The notes below the pieces were generated by a model that was given only the letters and a program-made list of their open reading frames with translations, was not told the origin of the DNA and did no database searches. Of a stretch of 64,000 nt of DNA, positions 15,472 through 25,382 are shown one piece after another. Both the position numbers and the translations under genes were made by a program. The stretch's first letter is position 1. Every line of letters begins with the position of its first letter. Source of the stretch: PALSA-278 sp963760285 (lineage in GTDB: Bacteria; Acidobacteriota; Terriglobia; Acidiferrales; UBA7541); assembly GCA_963760285.1 (NCBI GenBank), contig CAVXCI010000003.1, forward strand, positions 868,001 through 932,000. Reading direction: 5' to 3'.

Positions 15472-18177
15472 ATGGCACCAGCAATGGATGGGTCCTCACG
15501 ACCTGAACAGGCGCTAGACATTCGTCTTGCGATCGACGCTATTCCCGCGTTGGCATGGTCGAGTCGCTCGGACGGTTCCGTAGATTTCGTTAATCAACGA
15601 TGGCATGACTACACGGGTCTCTCCCAGGAAGAGGCGCACAGCTGGGGATGGAAGGCCGCGATTCATCCCGAGGATCTCCCCATGCTGATGCAAAAATGTG
15701 AGGCGCTCCGCGAGGCTGATAATCCCGGGGAGTGCGAAGTGCGATTGCGGCGCTCTGACGGCGTCTTTCGTTCGTTCCTGTTCCGGGTCGAACCGCTCCG
15801 CGACGAAACCTGCGAAGTTGTCAGGTGGTATGGGACGGCGACCGACATCGAAGATCGCAAACGCGCAGAAGACTTGGCGGCTGGCGAGAAGCGGCTCCTG
15901 GAAATGGTGACGAGCGGCCATTCGATGCAGGGAATACTCGAAGCGCTCTGTCAGTTTGTCGAAAGCATGACCAGTGGGTGTTACTGCAGCGTTGTGTTGG
16001 TCGATCCGAGCGGCACGCGTCTTGAACACGGAGCGGCTCCGAGCCTTCCGGACAGCTTCGTCACCTCCATTGTTGGCAGACCCCTAAACGCCGATTCGGG
16101 TCCGTGCGCGATGGCCGCGTACCTGAACGAACAAGTCATTGCGGCTGACCTCACGACGGAGACACGATGGGCAGCGGACGAGTGGTGCCCTATGGCTTTG
16201 GCGCACGGGGTACGAGCATGTTGGTCAACGCCGATCTCGTCCTCGGCGGGCAACGTCCTAGGCGCGTTCGCGATCTATTACCCGGAACCCAGAATGCCCA
16301 CACCACTGGACCAGGCCATAATCGACCAGTTCACACACATCGCAAGCATCACCGTCGAGCGCCAACGATCACAGGAAGCTCTCACAAGCGCCCTAGACGA
16401 GATCCGCACATCAGAAACCAAACTTCGGCAGGTGATCGATACGATTCCCACACTGGCCTGGTGCAATCTGGCGGATGGTCCAAACGAGTTCCTCAACAAA
16501 CGATGGCATGAGTACACAGGGCTTTCTCCTGAAGAGTCGCATGGCTGGGGCTGGCAAGCTGCGTTCCATCCGGAGGACTTGCCGTCGGTAATGGAAAAAT
16601 GGCGGGAGCTGTTGGTCTCAGGAGAACCAGGTGAGATCGAGGCCCGTCTTCGCCGGCGGGATGGAGTCTATCGATGGTTTCTGATTCGCGTCGAGCCGTT
16701 CCGCGATGAAACCGGCAAGATCATCCGATGGTACGGAACAAGCACTGACATTGAAGTTCTCAAGCAGACGGAAGAGAAGCTGCGCGAAGATGAATGCGAG
16801 CTTCGCAGGATTACCGACGTAATCCCGCAGGCCATTGTGGTTCAGGATCCGAGCGGCATTCCGCTCTACGCAAACCAAGCGACGCTCGATTATACGGGGC
16901 TCACACTCGACGATATCGTTAGTCCGGGCTTCCGAGAACGAATCTTCCATCCGGACGACTTGGAAAGATTACGGGACGAACGAAAGGCTGCGTTGGCACG
17001 GGGGCTTCCGTTCGAGATCGAACAACGAGCCCTTCGGAGGGATGGCCAGTACCGTTGGTTTCTGATTCGATACAACCCGTTCCGAAACGAGCGGGGGCAG
17101 GTGATTCGCTGGTACGCGACGGGAACTGACATCGATGACCGTGTCAGGGCCGAAGAGAGGACACGCAACGAAAATCTAGCCTTGCGAGAGCAAATCGATC
17201 GTGATTCGATGTTCGAGGATATTGTCGGCTCCTCGGAAGCGCTGCGTAAAGTGCTACGCCAGGTTGCTAAGGTGGCACCTTCCGATTCCACGGTTTTGAT
17301 TCTGGGCGAAACCGGTACCGGAAAGGAGTTGGTAGCTCGCGCCATCCACAAGCGATCCAACCGGGCGGATCGCGCGTTTTTCGGCGTAAATTGTGCCGCA
17401 ATTCCAGCGTCTCTGATTGCTTCCGAACTCTTCGGTCACGAGAAGGGCGCGTTTACCGGCGCGACGCAACGACGCCTGGGCCGTTTTGAGTCGGCGAATG
17501 GCGGGACGATTTTTCTGGATGAAGTGGGTGACTTGCCCCCGGAAATTCAAATCGCGTTGTTACGGGTACTGCAAGAACGTGAAATCGAACGCGTCGGAAG
17601 CAACAAAGCCATTCCCGTGGACGTGAGAGTGCTCGCCGCGACGCATCACGATCTGGACACCCTCGTCGCCGAAGGAAAGTTTCGCCAAGACCTTCTTTAC
17701 AGACTAAGTGTCGTGCCTATTCAGATGCCTTCGTTACGCGAGCGCACGGATGATATTCCTTTGCTTGTCGACTACTTTGTCGGTCGTTTCGGAAAAAAGG
17801 CTGGAAAGAAGTTCAGAACTATTGGGAAAAAAACAGTCGAACTGTTCGAATCCTACCAATGGCCGGGCAACGTTCGCGAATTGCAAAACGTGATTGAAAG
17901 AGCCGTGATCCTGAGCGACGGCGACATTTTTTGCGTGGACGAAACGTGGCTCAAACGGCAAGCGCCACAATTCGCTGGTTCGGCAGTCGCACTTAATGGC
18001 GCGCTGCAACGGCAGGAAAAGGAAATGATTGAGGCCGCCCTGGCAGAAGCTCGGGGCCGCGTCTCCGGCCCAGATGGTGCGGCAACCAAATTGGGGCTTC
18101 CAAGACCAACCCTTGACGCGAAAATCAAGCGATTGGGAATCGACAAATATCGGTTCAAGGTCCAACGGTCCAGCTGA
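15472..18177 (+). CDS. PAS-GAF-PAS-PAS sigma-54-dependent transcriptional activator
   Basis: A 901-residue regulator. PAS domains lie at about 17-130, 316-436 and 445-560, with a GAF domain between the first two (about 140-300). The sigma-54 AAA+ domain (about 582-815) has Walker A GETGTGKE near residue 611, the sigma-54 contact loop GAFTGA near 659, Walker B GGTIFLDEVGDL and the R-finger region. A Fis-type helix-turn-helix (about 850-895) ends the protein. There is no receiver domain, so the PAS/GAF sensors probably control the ATPase directly. It stands alone after a long intergenic region; targets would have -24/-12 promoters. Confidence 0.95.
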   Translation: MAPAMDGSSRPEQALDIRLAIDAIPALAWSSRSDGSVDFVNQRWHDYTGLSQEEAHSWGWKAAIHPEDLPMLMQKCEALREADNPGECEVRLRRSDGVFRSFLFRVEPLRDETCEVVRWYGTATDIEDRKRAEDLAAGEKRLLEMVTSGHSMQGILEALCQFVESMTSGCYCSVVLVDPSGTRLEHGAAPSLPDSFVTSIVGRPLNADSGPCAMAAYLNEQVIAADLTTETRWAADEWCPMALAHGVRACWSTPISSSAGNVLGAFAIYYPEPRMPTPLDQAIIDQFTHIASITVERQRSQEALTSALDEIRTSETKLRQVIDTIPTLAWCNLADGPNEFLNKRWHEYTGLSPEESHGWGWQAAFHPEDLPSVMEKWRELLVSGEPGEIEARLRRRDGVYRWFLIRVEPFRDETGKIIRWYGTSTDIEVLKQTEEKLREDECELRRITDVIPQAIVVQDPSGIPLYANQATLDYTGLTLDDIVSPGFRERIFHPDDLERLRDERKAALARGLPFEIEQRALRRDGQYRWFLIRYNPFRNERGQVIRWYATGTDIDDRVRAEERTRNENLALREQIDRDSMFEDIVGSSEALRKVLRQVAKVAPSDSTVLILGETGTGKELVARAIHKRSNRADRAFFGVNCAAIPASLIASELFGHEKGAFTGATQRRLGRFESANGGTIFLDEVGDLPPEIQIALLRVLQEREIERVGSNKAIPVDVRVLAATHHDLDTLVAEGKFRQDLLYRLSVVPIQMPSLRERTDDIPLLVDYFVGRFGKKAGKKFRTIGKKTVELFESYQWPGNVRELQNVIERAVILSDGDIFCVDETWLKRQAPQFAGSAVALNGALQRQEKEMIEAALAEARGRVSGPDGAATKLGLPRPTLDAKIKRLGIDKYRFKVQRSS

Positions 18178-18334
18178 CTCCTGCCTGACAACGTAAAATC
18201 CCATTACATTTGCTCATTAAACAGCGTTTGCCCAAAAACGAGCATCGCCAGCGATTCTAAGTCCCACCTTTTCAATGGATTCTGACTGGGCCTTGTGTTG
18301 CATTCGCATCCGTGCACTCCGGAGCCGCGGTTTC

Positions 18335-18592
18335 ATGACGCTCAAGATTGAACGGATCCGATCGCGGATTCGGCTGAGCGGAGAGTTTCGCTCTGAACAC
18401 CTGGATCAGGTTAAAGCCGAGATCGAATTTTGCGAATCGCCAGCAGTTTTGGATTTGGAGGAATTGAACCTAATAGATGTCGAAGCCGTTCACTTTCTCA
18501 ACGCGTGTGAGGCGAGGGGCATTTCGGTGTCGCATTGTTTGCCTTACATCAGGGAATGGATGTCGCGGGAACGAAGTCGGCCAGAGCCGTAA
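18335..18592 (+). CDS. Small STAS-like protein
   Basis: About 85 residues. The pattern IRLSGEFRSEHLDQVKAEI, AVLDLEELNLIDVEAVHFL and the ending CLPYIREWMSRE matches a short acidobacterial STAS-like family (anti-sigma-factor-antagonist fold). It lacks the conserved phosphorylatable Ser in the usual context (here LIDVEAV), so it is probably not a canonical antagonist. The start at ATG 18335 gives the family length; an in-frame ATG at 18275 adds an arginine-rich leader. It lies between the sigma-54 activator and a hydrolase. Confidence 0.65.
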   Translation: MTLKIERIRSRIRLSGEFRSEHLDQVKAEIEFCESPAVLDLEELNLIDVEAVHFLNACEARGISVSHCLPYIREWMSRERSRPEP

Positions 18593-18676
18593 GAGGGGCG
18601 ATTGACCTCAATGAGGTATGAACACTCGATCGCTTCATAGAAGCCGATATGCGTGGAAGGAGAAAAGGAGAACAAA

Positions 18677-19474
18677 ATGAAACCCAACTGTAGAAACGTC
18701 AGGACAAAGCTTTATGCGGTTGCTGCACTTGCTTCTACGCTGATGGGTGCGACTCTGAACGCTGCCGCGGCGGGTCCTGCGCCAACTGGCATCAAGAACG
18801 TGGTCTTGGTGCATGGCGCATTCGCCGACGGCTCGGGTTGGGAACCCGTCGCCAAAATCCTGGAGAAGGATGGCTATAGGGTATCGGTAGCGCAACCCCC
18901 CGAGACCTCGTACGCCGACGACCAAAAATATACGAAGGCCGCAATCGACGCCATGGGCGGGCCGGTCGTCCTGGTCGGCCACAGCTACGGCGGGTCCATC
19001 ATCAGCGAGGCCGGCAACGACCCAAACGTCGCGGCACTCGTCTACATCGCCGCATTTGCACTCGATGAAGGTGACAGCTGCGCGTCGATCGAGCAAGCCC
19101 TGCCGCAAGCGTCCAAGGCATTCAAGCCGGATAGCAACGGGAACTGGTGGATAGACGAGGCGCATTTCGCGGCCGACTTCGCGGCGGATATTCCCTCCGC
19201 CGAGTCCCACTACATGGCTATATCGCAGGTGCCGATCTCCACCGACTCGTTTACGCACAAGGTCACGAGTCCCGCCTGGAAGACCAAGCCCACGTGGTAC
19301 ATGGTGGCCACCGCAGACCGGTCGATCAATCCAGACCAGGAGCGCATGATGGCGAAGCGCGCCAATGCTAAGACGGTCGAAGTGAATGCCAGCCATGTGG
19401 CCTACATGTCTCACCCGAAGGAAACGGCCAAGCTCATCGAAGAAGCTGCCACCTCCGCACACGTCAACCAGTAG
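18677..19474 (+). CDS. Secreted alpha/beta hydrolase
   Basis: A 265-residue hydrolase. ATG 18677 follows AAAAGGAGAAC and opens a signal peptide ending at LNAAAAG. The mature part has the oxyanion region LVHGAFADGSGW (about 44-55), the nucleophile elbow GHSYGGS with Ser103, an acid in the WYMVATADRSI region, and the catalytic His in NASHVAYMSHP. It resembles the EstC-like esterase group within the alpha/beta hydrolases. It begins a plus-strand run of stress and redox genes. Confidence 0.9.
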   Translation: MKPNCRNVRTKLYAVAALASTLMGATLNAAAAGPAPTGIKNVVLVHGAFADGSGWEPVAKILEKDGYRVSVAQPPETSYADDQKYTKAAIDAMGGPVVLVGHSYGGSIISEAGNDPNVAALVYIAAFALDEGDSCASIEQALPQASKAFKPDSNGNWWIDEAHFAADFAADIPSAESHYMAISQVPISTDSFTHKVTSPAWKTKPTWYMVATADRSINPDQERMMAKRANAKTVEVNASHVAYMSHPKETAKLIEEAATSAHVNQ

Positions 19475-19513
19475 CCGCGTTGCCGGGATAGAACAACTTT
19501 TTTAATTTACCGA

Positions 19514-19921
19514 GTGGACATTAACGTGAACAATTCAAGTGAGAAAAATAAACGGCTTGTTTTGGAAGCGTTCGACACGCTGTTCAACAAACGTGACTAC
19601 GTAACGGCCGGGCGCTATTGGTCCCCTCACTACATTCAACACAGCGCTCATATCCCACCTGGTCGTGAGGGTCTGTTCAATCTCGTGAAGAGCCTTCCCC
19701 CGACGCTCAGGTATGAGCCAGGAACGATCGTCGCTGATGGAGACTTCGTCATCGTGCATGGGCGATTTTCGCATTTCGGCCTGTCCGTGAACTGGATTGC
19801 TGCGGACATTGTTCTCATCAAGGACAACGTTCTTGTCGAGCACTGGGATGTGATCCAAGACGAAGCCTCGCGCGAACAATCAAAGAGCGGACGCCCGATG
19901 TTCGGGACGGAATTTCCGTAA
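19514..19921 (+). CDS. SnoaL-like / NTF2-fold protein
   Basis: A protein of about 135 residues with the SnoaL-like pattern: LVLEAFDTLFNKRDYVTAGRYWSPHYIQHSAHIPPGREG, IVADGDFVIVHGRFSHFG, and ADIVLIKDNVLVEHWDVIQ. These are cone-shaped small enzymes or binding proteins of the NTF2 superfamily, often beside oxidoreductases. The start is either GTG 19514 or GTG 19526; no clear ribosome-binding site separates them. The substrate is unknown. Confidence 0.85.
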   Translation: MDINVNNSSEKNKRLVLEAFDTLFNKRDYVTAGRYWSPHYIQHSAHIPPGREGLFNLVKSLPPTLRYEPGTIVADGDFVIVHGRFSHFGLSVNWIAADIVLIKDNVLVEHWDVIQDEASREQSKSGRPMFGTEFP

Positions 19922-20022
19922 TGAAGACCACGCACCTAACGTGATGCATGGGGAATCGTTACGGGGCGAGCCGAAGAAGGGGTTCGTAGTGGAAGGTCCG
20001 GCTTGATAGTTGGAGAAAGAGG

Positions 20023-20628
20023 ATGAGCGATCGCACACAAGAAACGGTCCCAGTACAGCTCACGAAACCGAAAACCACGAGCTTCATCCGAGAGTCGTTC
20101 ACAAGCAATTTTTGGATGTCCGGTCTAGCGATATTGAAATATATTCCACGCTACTTCCGAGTGGAGCAAGTGGACGGGAACGCGTTCTTCGCCGAAGAAA
20201 AACTCCACGAGTTTCGGGACAGGATTCTCCGGACCACACCAGCGAATCCACGGCAGTGGGGAACGATGACCGTCGCACAGATGTTGCATCACCTCAACTT
20301 GGCCTGTGGTGGTTCGCTTGGTTTCTATGCCCTTCCAGACGAGAGCTATCTCGTATCGCGCACCGTCTTTCGATGGATTCTCGTGGACTGGTATCCAGAG
20401 CAACCGGTGGGGTTGCGCCTTCCGAAGGGATTCAAGATCCCGCACGGCGCAACGTTTGACTTCGATTTCGAAAAGGAGCAACTGCTCAGGATTCTGGATG
20501 CGGCTTGGCATGCAAGGTCAACAGCTGATTGGCAGCCCCACCCGATGTTCGGCCCGATGACAGTCGAGGAGCGGGGCAAGCTCCTTCAGATCCACATCGA
20601 CTATCACTTGAGGCAGTTCGCAGCTTAG
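20023..20628 (+). CDS. DUF1569 protein (DinB-like fold)
   Basis: A protein of 201 residues. It has the DUF1569 features WGTMTVAQMLHHLNLACGG with a putative metal-binding His pair, PHPMFGPMTVEERGKLLQIHIDYHLRQF at the C-terminus with a third His, and the central GATFDFDFEKEQLLRIL. DinB/DUF1569 proteins are four-helix metal proteins, some of them thiol transferases. AAAGAGG lies just before ATG 20023. Part of the 18.7-25.2 kb run. Confidence 0.85.
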   Translation: MSDRTQETVPVQLTKPKTTSFIRESFTSNFWMSGLAILKYIPRYFRVEQVDGNAFFAEEKLHEFRDRILRTTPANPRQWGTMTVAQMLHHLNLACGGSLGFYALPDESYLVSRTVFRWILVDWYPEQPVGLRLPKGFKIPHGATFDFDFEKEQLLRILDAAWHARSTADWQPHPMFGPMTVEERGKLLQIHIDYHLRQFAA

Positions 20629-20660
20629 CGAAAAAGTATTCCATCACGCTGGAGGTCATG

Positions 20661-21686
20661 ATGACCGGAACGTACAGCGCAATTGAAATCAGCAAACCCG
20701 GGGTTTTCACTGAGGTTAGCCGGCCGCTACAAGAGCCCGGTCCTAATCAGGTTCGCATTCGGGTTGAGGCTTGTGGCGTGTGCCATACCGACAGCCTGCT
20801 GGTAGACGGAACATTGCCTAACCTTATTTATCCCCGCGTACCCGGGCACGAAGTCATCGGCCGCATCGACGCCGTCGGCTCAAATGTTACGACCCGTTCC
20901 GTGGGTCAGCGGGTGGGTGTTGGGATCTGTGGTGGATGGGACGACACCTGCCTGTCATGCCTTCGAGGAGACTTTGTCAACTGCACCAACGCTGTGCTCA
21001 CCGGCATCATGATCGACGGCGGGTACGCAGAAGTCATGATCATTGAAGCGCGCACCACGGTAACGGTTCCGGACGGTCTCGAATCTGTCAAGGCAGCACC
21101 CCTCCTATGTGCCGGTGTGACGACGTACAACGCCCTGCGAAATGCCGGCTTGCGTGCCGGTGCCCTCGTCGCGATCCAAGGGGTTGGCGGACTCGGACAC
21201 CTCGGGATTCAATACGCAAGAAGGATGGGGTTCAGGACCATTGCCATTGGTCTCGGTCCGGAATCAGGGAAGCTCGCAAAAGAACTCGGCGCGCACCAAT
21301 ACATCGACAGCGGGGCGGAAGATGCGGGAGCGAGGCTGCGAGCGCTTGGCGGAGCAGATGCCATCCTTGCTACTGCTCCAAGTGGCAAAGCAATGTCCGG
21401 TCTCGTGAATGGACTCGCCGTGAGGGGAAAACTGTTGGTGATTGGGATCGCCCCGGATCCCCTGGAAGTGAGTACCGGCTCCCTCGTTTTTGGCATGCAC
21501 TCCATCTCCGGGTCGACCACCGGTAGCGTGCAGGACGAACAGGAGACGGTGGAGTTTTCTTTGCTCGAAAATGTAGAGCCGATGATCGAAGTCATGCCTC
21601 TATCCAAGGCCCGCGAAGCGTATGACCGGATGATGGCCGCAAAGGCACGCTTTCGGATGGTACTGGTTACAAAAAACGGCCAATAG
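20661..21686 (+). CDS. Zinc-dependent alcohol dehydrogenase (MDR family)
   Basis: A 341-residue medium-chain dehydrogenase. Catalytic zinc ligands are in CGVCHTD (Cys41) and GHEVIG (His63, Glu64). The structural-zinc lobe keeps only three clear cysteines (TCLSCLRGDFVNC). The NAD(P)-binding motif is GVGGLGHLGIQYA. ATG 20661 has GGAGG five bases upstream; the adjacent ATG 20658 is too close. Followed by an aldehyde dehydrogenase, so an alcohol-to-acid route for some reactive compound is plausible. Confidence 0.93.
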   Translation: MTGTYSAIEISKPGVFTEVSRPLQEPGPNQVRIRVEACGVCHTDSLLVDGTLPNLIYPRVPGHEVIGRIDAVGSNVTTRSVGQRVGVGICGGWDDTCLSCLRGDFVNCTNAVLTGIMIDGGYAEVMIIEARTTVTVPDGLESVKAAPLLCAGVTTYNALRNAGLRAGALVAIQGVGGLGHLGIQYARRMGFRTIAIGLGPESGKLAKELGAHQYIDSGAEDAGARLRALGGADAILATAPSGKAMSGLVNGLAVRGKLLVIGIAPDPLEVSTGSLVFGMHSISGSTTGSVQDEQETVEFSLLENVEPMIEVMPLSKAREAYDRMMAAKARFRMVLVTKNGQ

Positions 21687-21793
21687 CCAGACCAGTCGAG
21701 CGAAGTGAAGTATCGATTTGTGGGAAGAGTTATTCGGGAAAATGAGTGAAATTTCGGAAATAGCCATGGTCGGAAAGACGAAAGGAGATCGAT

Positions 21794-23236
21794 ATGTCTA
21801 CTCCATCAAAATCCAAGTTGAGCGAAGTTCAAGGAGGTTCGATTCCGTTCACCCCTTGGGCCTCCATTGAAGAATTGTTTCGCAAACAGAAGACATACTT
21901 CGACACAGATGCGACGAAAACCTATGAGTGGAGAGTCGACCAACTCGATCGTCTTATCCGCATGCTGAAAGAAAACTCTAAACGTTTCGCCGACGCCTCA
22001 AGCAAAGACTTCAAAACCGCATCCCAGGAGAATGTCTTCGAGGCCTCTGCCCCGATCGCAACGGCCGAATACGCAAAGTCCCAGCTCAAAGAATGGATGA
22101 AGCCTGTCGAAGCTCCTCTTCCAAAGTTCCTCGCAGTATCCGGGCACAAGGGGATGGTTTATCGCGAGCCCTACGGGGTTACGCTGATTATCTGTCCTTT
22201 TAATGGACCACTTCTGCTGTCGTTGCGCCCTGGGGTTGCTGCTCTATCGGCCGGCAATCCCTGCATCTTAAAACTCTCCGAAGCTCTGTTAGCGACCGAC
22301 GAGTTGCTCTTTGACTTAATTCCCAAGTATTTCGAGCCGGAAGCCCTAAGCGCAGTGGTCGGTGAGCGGGAAACAGTGACGAATCTCTTAAAGCTTCCAT
22401 TTGACTTCATATTCCTCACCGGCAGCGTAGGGGTGGGGAAGGTAGTGATGCGCGCGGCTGCCGAACACGTCACTCCAGTGTTGCTGGAGTTGGGCGGACA
22501 AAACCCTGCCATCGTCGATGAGACGGCGAACATTCCGGATGCCGCAAAGAAAGTTGTTTGGGGCGCGATGGCTTGGGGAGGGCAATGGTGCACTTCGCCG
22601 GGCTACGCGGTTGTTCATGACTCTGTTGCGGGAGCGTTCGTTGCCGAGTGCAAGAAAGCTGTTGTCGAGCTCTACGGCGCAGATCCCGAACACAATCCTG
22701 ACTATTCACGTGTCATAAGCCCTGCTGCTGTAGACAGGCTGGCCTCGCTGATCGATCCCGGCAAGGTGGTTTATGGCGGCAAGTCCGACGCGGCGGTTCG
22801 CTATCTTGACCCGACCATCCTCTACCCAATTTCCTGGTCGGACAAAATAATGGAAAACGAAATCTTCGGACCGCTGCTGCCTATCCTCACGTATTCCGAC
22901 CTGGCTGCGTTAATCACACAAATCAAGTCGATGCCCCGGCCGCTCGCCGGGTATTTCTTTAGTCGCGATCAAAACGCGATCGACCGTGTGTTGCACTCTG
23001 TTTCATTCGGAGGAGGCGCGGTAAATCAGACCAATGTGTTCTTGTTCATTGAGTCGATGCCTTACGGAGGAGTAGGCACCGCCGGTATCGGAAATTACTA
23101 CGGGAAGTATGGCTTTGACTCTCTTACCCACGCCAAGTCTGTGTTGATATCTCCGCCAGACGTGGCAATCGACCACTTGTTTCCACCTTACACGAAAGAA
23201 AAAGTACAAGCGCTCAATCAATGGTTTGAATACTGA
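21794..23236 (+). CDS. Aldehyde dehydrogenase (class-3-like)
   Basis: A 480-residue NAD(P)-dependent aldehyde dehydrogenase. The general base is in LLELGGQNPAIV (Glu near 232), the catalytic cysteine in GGQWCTSPGY (Cys near 266), the nucleotide loop FLTGSVGVGK, and the conserved ENEIFGPLLPIL segment follows. The lack of the usual C-terminal extension and the overall length fit the class 3 (ALDH3) group, which oxidises medium-chain or aromatic aldehydes. The start has AAAGGAG upstream. Confidence 0.94.
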   Translation: MSTPSKSKLSEVQGGSIPFTPWASIEELFRKQKTYFDTDATKTYEWRVDQLDRLIRMLKENSKRFADASSKDFKTASQENVFEASAPIATAEYAKSQLKEWMKPVEAPLPKFLAVSGHKGMVYREPYGVTLIICPFNGPLLLSLRPGVAALSAGNPCILKLSEALLATDELLFDLIPKYFEPEALSAVVGERETVTNLLKLPFDFIFLTGSVGVGKVVMRAAAEHVTPVLLELGGQNPAIVDETANIPDAAKKVVWGAMAWGGQWCTSPGYAVVHDSVAGAFVAECKKAVVELYGADPEHNPDYSRVISPAAVDRLASLIDPGKVVYGGKSDAAVRYLDPTILYPISWSDKIMENEIFGPLLPILTYSDLAALITQIKSMPRPLAGYFFSRDQNAIDRVLHSVSFGGGAVNQTNVFLFIESMPYGGVGTAGIGNYYGKYGFDSLTHAKSVLISPPDVAIDHLFPPYTKEKVQALNQWFEY

Positions 23237-23271
23237 GCAGCGGTTGGATTGCACTCACTGCGAGGAGATAT

Positions 23272-23901
23272 ATGGTTTTAGCTGGGATAAAGGTAGTTGC
23301 TACGCCCCTGGTTCGCGACGCAGTAGAGCTGGCCAGGAATTCCTCGGAATCGTACCTTTTCAACCACGCGATGCGGTCATGGCTTTTTAGTGTGCTGTTC
23401 GCCGAATGGGCGAAACCTGCTCCAGACCCCGAGCTCTTGGCGGTCTCGGCGATCCTGCACGATTTGGGACTGACCGACCGCTACTCCGCACAGGAGCGCT
23501 TCGAGGTCGATGGAGCCAACGCGGCGCGTGCATTTCTGAATGAACGTAGTATTCCCGGACACCAGATTCAATTGGTGTGGGACGCCGTCGCGCTGCATAC
23601 GACTCGTTCCATTGCTCTTCACAAGGAGCCAGAGGTCGCGATGACACATTCAGGAATTGCCGTAGACGTAATTGGGGCCGGACTGGAGCTGATCCCTCAA
23701 GATAAGGTTCGCGCAGTTCTGGCTGAGTTCCCTCGCTTGGCGATGAAAAAACAATTTCAGAAGCGTCTTTGCAGCCTGGTTCGCCAGAAACCAGCCACCA
23801 GCTACGACAACATCCTGCGGGATATCGGCACAAGGTATGTGGCGGGATACACAGCCCCGACCTTCGCCGAGTTCCTCGAAAATGCGCCTTTCACCGAATA
23901 A
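23272..23901 (+). CDS. HD-domain phosphohydrolase-like protein
   Basis: A 209-residue HD-superfamily protein: His in YLFNHAMRSW (about 33), His-Asp in ILHDLGLTDR, His in ALHTTRSI, and Asp in AVDVIGAG supply the metal site. The layout matches the cyanamide-hydratase-like group of HD proteins rather than nucleotide phosphodiesterases. GAGGAG precedes ATG 23272. It sits 35 bases after the aldehyde dehydrogenase. Confidence 0.88.
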   Translation: MVLAGIKVVATPLVRDAVELARNSSESYLFNHAMRSWLFSVLFAEWAKPAPDPELLAVSAILHDLGLTDRYSAQERFEVDGANAARAFLNERSIPGHQIQLVWDAVALHTTRSIALHKEPEVAMTHSGIAVDVIGAGLELIPQDKVRAVLAEFPRLAMKKQFQKRLCSLVRQKPATSYDNILRDIGTRYVAGYTAPTFAEFLENAPFTE

Positions 23902-23937
23902 TCCGACTCACCGGATGGTTGCTTGGAGGAAAATCGA

Positions 23938-24432
23938 ATGACGATAAGAAAGTTCGAGATTGAGCGATTCAGCGTGACCTCTTCCCGATCATTCGACGAT
24001 GTTTTGGCTGCCATTAACGATGCCGTCGGCCATCCAGAGATGGCTCAGTTCTGGAACTCAACTCAGCAGGCGGGAACTTTCAGCGAATTGGAGAACTCAA
24101 TTCAGAAAGCTTTAGGTAGAACGGGGCTGATGTCTTTTGTGCAATTTGACCACGGTGCCGTCGTGCGCAAAGCAACCGGCCGCGATAAGCCTCGGATGGT
24201 CCGCCTCGTCGTTGGCAATCCGCTCATCATGCAAGCGATGGCAAAGCACGTTCCGGACGCTGGCTCTTATGCTCCTGTCACGGTGCTCGTCGACGAACGT
24301 CCCGACGGCGTGCATCTGTCCTATGACAGGATGGCGAGTTTCTTGGTTCCATACGGGAGCTCCGACGCGCTCGCTGTCGCGCGGAATCTCGACGAGAAAG
24401 TCGAAGCCCTTTTGCGAGAGGCTGCGGCTTGA
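23938..24432 (+). CDS. DUF302 domain protein
   Basis: A protein of about 164 residues with the DUF302 pattern: an N-terminal RFSVTSSRSFDDVLAAINDAV helix, GLMSFVQFDHGAVV, LVVGNPLIMQAMAKHVPDAGSYAPVTVLV, and a final helix with ARNLDEKVEALL. DUF302 proteins are small alpha/beta proteins of unknown role, often beside redox genes. The start is ATG 23938, with GGAGG about nine bases upstream. Confidence 0.88.
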   Translation: MTIRKFEIERFSVTSSRSFDDVLAAINDAVGHPEMAQFWNSTQQAGTFSELENSIQKALGRTGLMSFVQFDHGAVVRKATGRDKPRMVRLVVGNPLIMQAMAKHVPDAGSYAPVTVLVDERPDGVHLSYDRMASFLVPYGSSDALAVARNLDEKVEALLREAAA

Positions 24433-24456
24433 GCCAATTACACCTGAGGTGACGGA

Positions 24457-25206
24457 ATGCCGAAACTGGACGGAAAGGTAGCACTGGTAACAGGCGGCAC
24501 TAGCGGAATCGGCCTGGCCGCGGCGACCGCCTTGGCAAAAGAGGGCGCATTCGTTTACATCACCGTTCGTCGCGAACGAGAACTCGCAGCCGCCGTCCAG
24601 GAAATTGGCGGGAATGCGACCGGCGTGCGGGGCGATGTGTCGAATCCCCAGGATCTCGAACGCCTTTTTGCGCAGATCAAGGATGAGAAAGGCAGACTCG
24701 ATATTCTCTTCGCGAATGCCGGGATTGCCAAATATGCGGCCCTCGGAAACATCACTGAGGAGCTCTACGATTCCATTTTCAACGTCAACGTCAAAGGGGT
24801 GCTATTCACAATACAGAAGGCGCTTCCCCTGATGCCGAAAGGCGCGTCCATCATTCTCAATGCCTCGATCGTAGGCAGCAAAGGCCTTTCCTCGAACAGT
24901 GTGTACAGCGCCACGAAGGCGTCCATCCGTTCCTTCGCGCGAACGTGGACCACGGATCTCAAGGATCGTCGAATTCGAGTCAATGTCATCAGCCCTGGCA
25001 CTATCGACACGCCCGGCTTGAATAATTTGCTCGCATCGGGCGAAGCGGGTGAGCAACGGCGCAAGATGGTCGTCAGTGCGATCCCACTCGGCAGGTTTGG
25101 GCGACCGGATGAAGTGGCCAAGGCTGTGGTGTTTCTCGCATCGGATGAGAGCAGCTATATCACCGGGGCTGAAATTTTTGTGGACGGTGGTTTTGCGCAA
25201 GTCTGA
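24457..25206 (+). CDS. Short-chain dehydrogenase/reductase
   Basis: A 249-residue SDR. The cofactor motif TGGTSGIG is at 12-19, NAG at about 87-89, catalytic Ser in LNASIVGS, Tyr and Lys in YSATKAS, and the C-terminal ITGAEIFVDGGFAQV closes a typical classical SDR. The substrate cannot be predicted. Last intact gene of the redox run. Confidence 0.95.
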   Translation: MPKLDGKVALVTGGTSGIGLAAATALAKEGAFVYITVRRERELAAAVQEIGGNATGVRGDVSNPQDLERLFAQIKDEKGRLDILFANAGIAKYAALGNITEELYDSIFNVNVKGVLFTIQKALPLMPKGASIILNASIVGSKGLSSNSVYSATKASIRSFARTWTTDLKDRRIRVNVISPGTIDTPGLNNLLASGEAGEQRRKMVVSAIPLGRFGRPDEVAKAVVFLASDESSYITGAEIFVDGGFAQV

Positions 25207-25289
25207 GTCGTTACTCAGCGTCAGATGCGAGCCGCAGTTTGAGCCTGACGGTACCACAGACCTGATAAAGGGCGGGGAGAGTGCGACCA

Positions 25290-25382
25290 TGAGACTTTTA
25301 CTGCTGGGGGCAACAGGTCTAGTGGGCAGCACGGCCTTGAACCAGGCGCTTGCCAAAGACGCTATTTCCGAAGTCGTTGCTC
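25290..25382 (+). pseudogene. NAD(P)-binding epimerase, N-terminal 31 codons only
   Basis: The start MRLLLLGATGLVGSTALNQA is a Rossmann GxxGxxG motif of NAD(P)H-binding epimerase/NmrA-like proteins, and SEVVA matches the end of the first alpha-beta unit. After codon 31 the frame passes directly into transposase sequence, so the rest of the gene is lost. Confidence 0.7.
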